From NCBI GenBank assembly GCA_902463835.1, contig CABQGZ010000009.1, forward strand, positions 1-20,091: a stretch of DNA of 20,091 nt. Direction: 5' to 3'. Both the position numbers and the translations under genes were made by a program. Source of the stretch: an uncultured Lachnospiraceae bacterium (GTDB taxonomy: Bacteria; Bacillota; Clostridia; Lachnospirales; Lachnospiraceae). Shown here piece after piece: positions 15,249 through 20,091 of this stretch (positions within the stretch are counted from its first letter, which is position 1; every line of letters starts with the position of its first letter). The notes beneath the pieces were generated by a model, which did not search any database, was not told where the DNA came from, and saw only the letters and a list, made by a program, of their open reading frames with translations.

Positions 15249-17773
15249 GATTTGAAGAAAAGATAAAGCAGCTGGTTCAGGAGATAGAGAGACTGGATCG
15301 GAATGCACCGGGACAGAGGCTGCCACAGAATGTCTTTTATCTGAAGGAGGATGCGCTTGTCTGCATGGAGCGGGAGCATGGAGAGTCACGGTACCCCTAT
15401 GACGCGGACGGGCTGGTGGTCTGGGCGCGCTCCACAGGATATATCGAGGCCTGTGAGTCAACCTTCCACATTTTTAAGCCAATCCCATTTTCCGAGGATC
15501 CCTCGGTGAACTTTTTTGCGGGAACAGCGAATGACAGGGGCGGCTATGATCCGGTGTCGGTATTCGGCGTCACCCGGCAGCTGCAGGAAGAAGAAAAAGT
15601 GGCTCGCTATGTGGTGTATGAGCCCTGCTGTGCCTATTATATCACAGTCACAAAAGCTTTGATCCTGGCGGTGCGGCTGCACGTTGACCTGGAGAAACAC
15701 ATACATTTTTCCTATGGAGCCATCAACAGAACGGACCGGCAGCTTTCCATTTATCTGGCGTCTGTGCTGGAGGCGATTCTCCGCTTCCGCGACGATGAGG
15801 GCTTCTGGGACAGAATGACCAAGTTTGGTAAAAGAGAGGGCGATTCCTATCTGCTTCGCAGTCAGGAGGACTGCCTGGTGATGAACCGTTCGATGATGGG
15901 CGGAACTGTGACACAGGCGTACCACACAGTGGGAAAGAGCGGTGTGCTGGGCTCCGGGCGGATGATGGCGAATGCGCCAGCCTGGGAGAGAGGCGCCTTC
16001 TCAAGAGAGCAGACAGGTGCAAATACGGCGGAGCTTCCTGTGGCGGCCGATTTGTTCCGGCTGGAGCTTGCAGCCGGCGGTGCGGTGCGGCTGGCGTATG
16101 AGCTGTCCTATTACCACAGTGTGGCCGAGGCGGAACAGCATATGGGAGAGCGTGTATGCATAGAGCAGATTGATTCCCGGCTTGCAGAGAGAGACCGCGC
16201 AAAGCGTGCAGGGCTTGACGGGATGAAGATTCATTTTGCAGACTGGCAGGGCAAGGCGGATGCACAGCTGCTGAATCATTTCCTGCGCAGCGTGCAGAAT
16301 CAGGTAACCCTCTGTGCCATGGGCAAGAATTATGCCGGTTCCTTTATCGGGATACGGGATGTGATGCAGCAGCTGGAGAGCAGCTTGATCTGGCAGCCTG
16401 GGCAGAGTCGGGAGAAGCTCCTGCGGGTGTTCCGATTCATCCTGGAGGATGGAAGGCCGCCGCGGCAGTTCTCCGTTCCGGCATCCGAGGATCTGCTTCC
16501 GGAGATGGATCTGCGCAAGTTCATTGACCAGGGCAACTGGATCATATCCACCATGTATACGTATTTGGCGTATACGGAGGATTACTCCATACTTCAGGAG
16601 CGGTGCGGATATTATATTCCGGATGAAGCAAATACCAGGATTGTTGCCAGGAGCAAGGTGGTTGACACGGTGCTGGAGCACATGCTTAAAATTATGGATT
16701 TTCTGATACGCTGCCTGGATACGGAGCAGCAGACCAATTGTCTGAGAGCGCTGTATGGAGACTGGAACGATTCTATGGATGGACCAGGCCGCACGGATGA
16801 TTGCGGGAAGGAGTTTGGCTCCGGCGTGTCGGTGATGGCGTCCCTGCATCTGTATCAGAATTGCCGGGAGATGCGGGAGATCCTATCTCATACCGGCCTT
16901 TATGGTGAGCGGATTGGGGAATATGACGCGGTAAGCCGGAAGCTGGAAGAGGGACTGTTCGCACATGCCATCGATGTGTCGGCAGCCGGGGAGCGGCGAA
17001 TCGTACATGGCTGGGGGGATAAGCTCTCTTACAAGCTTGGCTCCTTCCACGATCCGGACGGCGCCCCGCGGATCAGCTCCACATCCCATTCATTCTGGGT
17101 GCTTTCCGGTATGATCCGAAGGGATCTAAGCCTGAAGGAGGCGGTAGTCTTGGCATTTCGTGGGCTGCAGTCCCGGTACGGGCTTAAGACCTTTGATCGT
17201 CCGTTCCCGGAGACCATGGTGCGGGAGGCCGGAAGGATCTGCAGCATCACGCCAGGAACCTATGAAAATGCGGCAGCCTATGTACATGCGGCGATGTTCG
17301 CAAGTATGGCGTTGTTTGAGATCGGAGAGAGTGCATGGGCCTGGCAGGAGATTGAAAAGTCCATCGTGATTACCCATGACAACTGCTCCATGACGCCGTT
17401 TGTCATGCCCAATTCCTACTGTGAGAATCCAAAATACGGTATGGATGGGGAATCCATGGGAGACTGGTACACCGGGAGCGGCACAGTTCTCATCAAGCAG
17501 ATCGTAAAGGACGGCTTCGGCGTTGCGCCGGACCTGGACGGACTGTGGCTGCAGACCGCAAAAACGCTGCCCTGTACAAAGGCGGAGCTTGAGATTGTGG
17601 TGAAGGGACATCCCATCATCCTTGCGTACCGAAATGAAAAGAGTGGGGTGCGCAGCTTCCTGGTGGATGGCCAGCGGAAAGAAGGCGTGTATGACGAACT
17701 GCTCGGTACGGCCAGATTGCGGATCCCATCTGAGGAGCTGCATGATCACATGGAGATTCAGGTGATCGATTAA
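15245..17773 (+). CDS. GH94-type glycoside phosphorylase, specificity unknown
   Basis: The 842-residue product has GH94 (cellobiose/chitobiose phosphorylase clan) features: an N-terminal beta-sandwich to about residue 290, SFIGIRDVMQQLESSLIW near residue 366 (the family GFRD region), and YGDWNDSMDGPG with Asp509 as the expected catalytic acid. Near the end come SITPGTYENAAAYVHAAMF, then MGDWYTGSGTVLIKQI at about residue 738 and GFGVAPDLDGLWLQ, the usual GH94 closing region. These enzymes cleave a beta-linked disaccharide with inorganic phosphate, with inversion, giving an alpha sugar 1-phosphate. Members act on cellobiose, laminaribiose, N,N'-diacetylchitobiose and others; I cannot choose among them. 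No signal peptide is present, so it is cytoplasmic. It overlaps the beta-galactosidase gene and is the last enzyme before the second repeat protein. Some positions differ from familiar GH94 sequences, for example YTGSGT in place of the common WLTGTA, so novel specificity is possible. Confidence 0.82.
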   Translation: MRFEEKIKQLVQEIERLDRNAPGQRLPQNVFYLKEDALVCMEREHGESRYPYDADGLVVWARSTGYIEACESTFHIFKPIPFSEDPSVNFFAGTANDRGGYDPVSVFGVTRQLQEEEKVARYVVYEPCCAYYITVTKALILAVRLHVDLEKHIHFSYGAINRTDRQLSIYLASVLEAILRFRDDEGFWDRMTKFGKREGDSYLLRSQEDCLVMNRSMMGGTVTQAYHTVGKSGVLGSGRMMANAPAWERGAFSREQTGANTAELPVAADLFRLELAAGGAVRLAYELSYYHSVAEAEQHMGERVCIEQIDSRLAERDRAKRAGLDGMKIHFADWQGKADAQLLNHFLRSVQNQVTLCAMGKNYAGSFIGIRDVMQQLESSLIWQPGQSREKLLRVFRFILEDGRPPRQFSVPASEDLLPEMDLRKFIDQGNWIISTMYTYLAYTEDYSILQERCGYYIPDEANTRIVARSKVVDTVLEHMLKIMDFLIRCLDTEQQTNCLRALYGDWNDSMDGPGRTDDCGKEFGSGVSVMASLHLYQNCREMREILSHTGLYGERIGEYDAVSRKLEEGLFAHAIDVSAAGERRIVHGWGDKLSYKLGSFHDPDGAPRISSTSHSFWVLSGMIRRDLSLKEAVVLAFRGLQSRYGLKTFDRPFPETMVREAGRICSITPGTYENAAAYVHAAMFASMALFEIGESAWAWQEIEKSIVITHDNCSMTPFVMPNSYCENPKYGMDGESMGDWYTGSGTVLIKQIVKDGFGVAPDLDGLWLQTAKTLPCTKAELEIVVKGHPIILAYRNEKSGVRSFLVDGQRKEGVYDELLGTARLRIPSEELHDHMEIQVID

Positions 17774-17881
17774 GGATACTACATCGGAATGTGCGAGTTT
17801 GATATTTGAATGGCGCAAGACAGCAATGACAGACTGTGAGAGCCATACATATATAAATGAAAAAAAGAAAGGGGAATTTCA
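17774..17881 (+). promoter_or_regulatory. Longest gap in the window, with a possible weak promoter
   Basis: This 108-base gap separates the phosphorylase from the second repeat protein. ATGACA (17826-17831) and TATATA (17850-17855), 18 bases apart, could be -35 and -10 elements, leaving a leader of about 20 bases. GAAAGGGG (17867-17874) is a good ribosome binding site seven bases before ATG 17882. I see no GC-rich hairpin with a T-run, so no terminator blocks read-through from upstream. The promoter call is tentative in such an AT-rich stretch. Confidence 0.3.
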
Positions 17882-20091
17882 ATGTTAAAGAAACATGTAA
17901 AACAAGGAAAACGATGGAAGAGGCTCATGTGTGCACTGGTGACGGTGTGCATGCTGCTGGGAATGATTCCAATGGCGAGCTTGACTTCCCGCGCGGAAGA
18001 GAGCGGGAAGGGAATGATCTGCCTGGAGGGAACGGGTGAGAAATTTCATCAGACCGTAAGACTGGAGCAGGGGAAGACCTATACCTTTTCCTATCTGTAT
18101 AAATTTGAGGCGGGAGGAATCTATTATGGAGACAGTGATACGGATTCTTTGATGATCAAGGTAACGACGACCTACGATGCGTCGAATTGGGAAGAGTATT
18201 TTATGACCCATGTTGCGGAGAAGGCGTTCCAGACAGAAGCACTGGAAGGGCCACTGTGCGGAAACCGTCATACCTTTACGTGGACTGCTGCAACAGGAAA
18301 TTATAATATCGGGTTCTACTTTATGGAAAGAAATACCAAAGTGTATCTGGCCGATATTAAGCTGTTTGAATCTGATGCGCCGGAAAAGAATCTGCTGCCG
18401 AATAAGACAGAAAGTTCGGGGGATTTGTACGGATGGGCAGGTCAGTGGGGGAGTGCTCAGTCGGGAGAAACTAGTTTTTCCCAAGGAACAGCTTATACGG
18501 CTACCTTAATGGCGTATGATGAGAGTCTATTTAAAGAGCCGGAACCGGGAATGATCTGTATCGAAGGATCAAATGAAAAAATGTATCAGAATGTGAGACT
18601 GGAAAAGGGCAAAACATATTCATTTTCTTACCTTTATAAGTTTGAGGAAGGTGAGATAAGGTATGCGGACAGCGGAACCTTACAGATACAGATTGTGACG
18701 TTTGCGCCATGGGTGGAATATTTTGCATCCACGAGCACGGGTGAACAAGCATTTCGGAATGAAGCGCTGGCAGGAGAGCTGCAGGGCAATCGCCATACCT
18801 TTACCTGGCAGGCTGAGACAGGGGAGTACCAGATCGGACTGTGGTTGTTGGGCAAAACCAAGGTCTATCTGGCGGATCTGAAGCTGTATGATGTAGACGC
18901 ACCGGAAACAAACCTGCTACCGAATAAAACTGTGTATCCAGGTGACTTGTATGGTTGGAGGAGCCAATGGGGCGGAAATGCATCACAAGGGCAAGCGGTA
19001 TTTACACATGGTAATGATTATACAATCACCTTAAAGGAATATGATGCGAGCCTATTTAAAATGCCGGAAGCGGGTATGATTTATTTGGACGGAAATGCAG
19101 AAAAGATGTATCAGGAGGTAAGACTTGAGCAGGGAAAGACATACAGGTTTTCCTACCTTTACAATTTTGAACAGGGCGGGATATATTACGGAAACAGTGA
19201 AACAGATTCCCTGTCGGTGAAGGTTACATCTGTCAATGGTGCAAATCCGTGGCTTGAATATTTTGTAACGAATGGCACCGGTGAAAAAGCATTTCAGAAT
19301 GAAGCGTTGAATGGTGGAGAGCAGGGAAACTGCCATACCTTTGAATGGAAGAATGCAACAGGGAATTACAATATAGGGTTTTATATCCTAAACCGCAGCA
19401 CCAAGGTATATCTGGCCGATATCAAGCTGTGTACAACGGACGATCCGGAAACCAATCTGCTGAAGAATAAAACGGTTTATCCGGGTGACTTATATGGTTG
19501 GCGCAATGACTGGGGGCAACCCAACAAAGGTGACACTGTCTATAAGGATGGAGAAAATTATACAGCGACCCTGATGAAAAAAGAGGATCGGTACTTTGAC
19601 AATAAAAAGGCCATGCTGTACATAGAAGGCAGCAATAATGCAAGTCTTGGTCAGAATGTATACCTTAAAAAGGATCATACCTATCAGATTTCCTTCGAAT
19701 ATGATTTTGAAGAGGGCAGCGTACATCATGGAGAGGTAGGATCGGTAATTGTCGGTGTAAAGTCCGCTCTGGGGAATGGTGATTATAATATAAATCATTT
19801 TTCTTCAAGTGAGACAGGGGCGAAAGCCTTGGTCTATACGGAAGGAACAGAAGGGATTAATAAAGGGATCTATACCTTTACAATGACGCGGGAAGACGGA
19901 TGGTACGGTATTGGGTTTGATTTTGTCGGGAATACAAAAATGTATATTGCGGATTTTGCTTTATATAAGGATGGCGGAACGGAAAATCTGCTCACAGATA
20001 TCGCTTACAGCAATTCTCTTTATGGATGGCATGGTAATTATAAATCAGCAGAGAAGTTCTCTTATGAATTTGCTGCTGGCGATTGCAGCGC
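17882..20091 (+). CDS. Second exported jelly-roll repeat protein, 3'-truncated by the window edge
   Basis: The frame is open from ATG 17882 to the right edge (736 codons plus two bases). The start has a strong GAAAGGGG site. Residues 1-38 are a signal peptide: basic KKHVKQGKRWKR, a hydrophobic core, likely cut after SRA. It closely resembles that of the protein at 1399, sharing the run CM.L..VC...GM.P. Repeat units start at residues 45, 224, 399 and 578, about 175-179 residues each, with the same YQ.VRLE.GKTY.FSYLY, GNRHTFTW, TK.YLAD and GDLYGW motifs. Unit 2 has lost the Asp/Ser-rich loop (RYADSGT in place of YGDSDTDS). The fourth unit (AMLYIEGSNNASLGQNVYL) is divergent and resembles unit 7 of the first protein. 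Any stalk or anchor lies beyond the window. The inferred role is surface glycan binding. No catalytic motif is seen. Confidence 0.88.
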   Translation, partial: MLKKHVKQGKRWKRLMCALVTVCMLLGMIPMASLTSRAEESGKGMICLEGTGEKFHQTVRLEQGKTYTFSYLYKFEAGGIYYGDSDTDSLMIKVTTTYDASNWEEYFMTHVAEKAFQTEALEGPLCGNRHTFTWTAATGNYNIGFYFMERNTKVYLADIKLFESDAPEKNLLPNKTESSGDLYGWAGQWGSAQSGETSFSQGTAYTATLMAYDESLFKEPEPGMICIEGSNEKMYQNVRLEKGKTYSFSYLYKFEEGEIRYADSGTLQIQIVTFAPWVEYFASTSTGEQAFRNEALAGELQGNRHTFTWQAETGEYQIGLWLLGKTKVYLADLKLYDVDAPETNLLPNKTVYPGDLYGWRSQWGGNASQGQAVFTHGNDYTITLKEYDASLFKMPEAGMIYLDGNAEKMYQEVRLEQGKTYRFSYLYNFEQGGIYYGNSETDSLSVKVTSVNGANPWLEYFVTNGTGEKAFQNEALNGGEQGNCHTFEWKNATGNYNIGFYILNRSTKVYLADIKLCTTDDPETNLLKNKTVYPGDLYGWRNDWGQPNKGDTVYKDGENYTATLMKKEDRYFDNKKAMLYIEGSNNASLGQNVYLKKDHTYQISFEYDFEEGSVHHGEVGSVIVGVKSALGNGDYNINHFSSSETGAKALVYTEGTEGINKGIYTFTMTREDGWYGIGFDFVGNTKMYIADFALYKDGGTENLLTDIAYSNSLYGWHGNYKSAEKFSYEFAAGDCS
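18014..20091 (+). repeat. Tandem intragenic repeats of the second repeat protein
   Basis: Unit starts, taken at the conserved Met, are 18014, 18551, 19076 and 19613, so spacing is 537, 525 and 537 bases. The units are more diverged from one another than units 1-6 of the first array (1525-5910). They are clearly homologous to that array and in the same orientation. The array continues beyond the window. Confidence 0.92.

Noticed and set aside
17857..18039. Short plus-strand frame at the start of the second repeat gene
   Set aside because: It is out of frame with the long gene starting at ATG 17882, whose signal peptide and repeats are unmistakable.

Overview
The window looks like part of a carbohydrate-utilisation locus from a Gram-positive gut clostridium, most likely a Lachnospiraceae-type organism. 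The evidence is strong AAGGAG-type ribosome binding sites, a secreted protein with a Listeria-Bacteroides (InlB-type) repeat and an 'RVVSTVD' domain typical of that group, a surface protein held by a C-terminal membrane helix, and no SusC/SusD pair. The organism assignment is inference. Every gene lies on the + strand. Gaps run from a 4-base overlap to 108 bases, so the window reads as one long operon. No gene-free stretch exceeds 300 bases. No transporter, regulator, RNA gene, insertion sequence or CRISPR array was found.

Layout. Positions 2-1348 hold the 3' part of a right-handed beta-helix protein. Positions 1399-6390 encode a 1663-residue exported protein made of eight tandem ~180-190-residue jelly-roll-like units, a prealbumin/SpaA-like stalk and a membrane anchor. 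Next come cytoplasmic enzymes: a GH36 alpha-galactosidase (6409-8583) and a GH1 beta-glycosidase (8605-9882). A 50-residue acidic peptide gene (9941-10093) and a secreted InlB-repeat/cohesin-like protein (10148-11215) follow. Then come a GH20 beta-N-acetylhexosaminidase split by one in-frame TAG (11286-13061), a GH35-type beta-galactosidase with a C-terminal amidotransferase-like domain (13062-15248), and a GH94-type glycoside phosphorylase (15245-17773). At 17882 a second exported repeat protein, a paralogue of the first, begins and runs off the right edge.

Working model (inference). The beta-helix protein, the two repeat proteins and the InlB/cohesin-like protein act outside the cell, binding or trimming a glycan. 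Imported oligosaccharides are then dismantled in the cytoplasm by alpha-galactosidase, beta-glycosidase, hexosaminidase, beta-galactosidase and a phosphorylase that would conserve bond energy as a sugar 1-phosphate. The mix of alpha-Gal, beta-Gal and beta-HexNAc activities fits a complex galactose- and amino-sugar-containing glycan, such as a host glycan, but the substrate cannot be read from the sequence.

The most notable points are the amber codon 15 codons before the GH20 catalytic Asp-Glu pair, the matched pair of repeat proteins flanking the enzyme cassette, the apparently permuted order of halves in their repeat units, and the small 'EDVVRTS' peptide gene.
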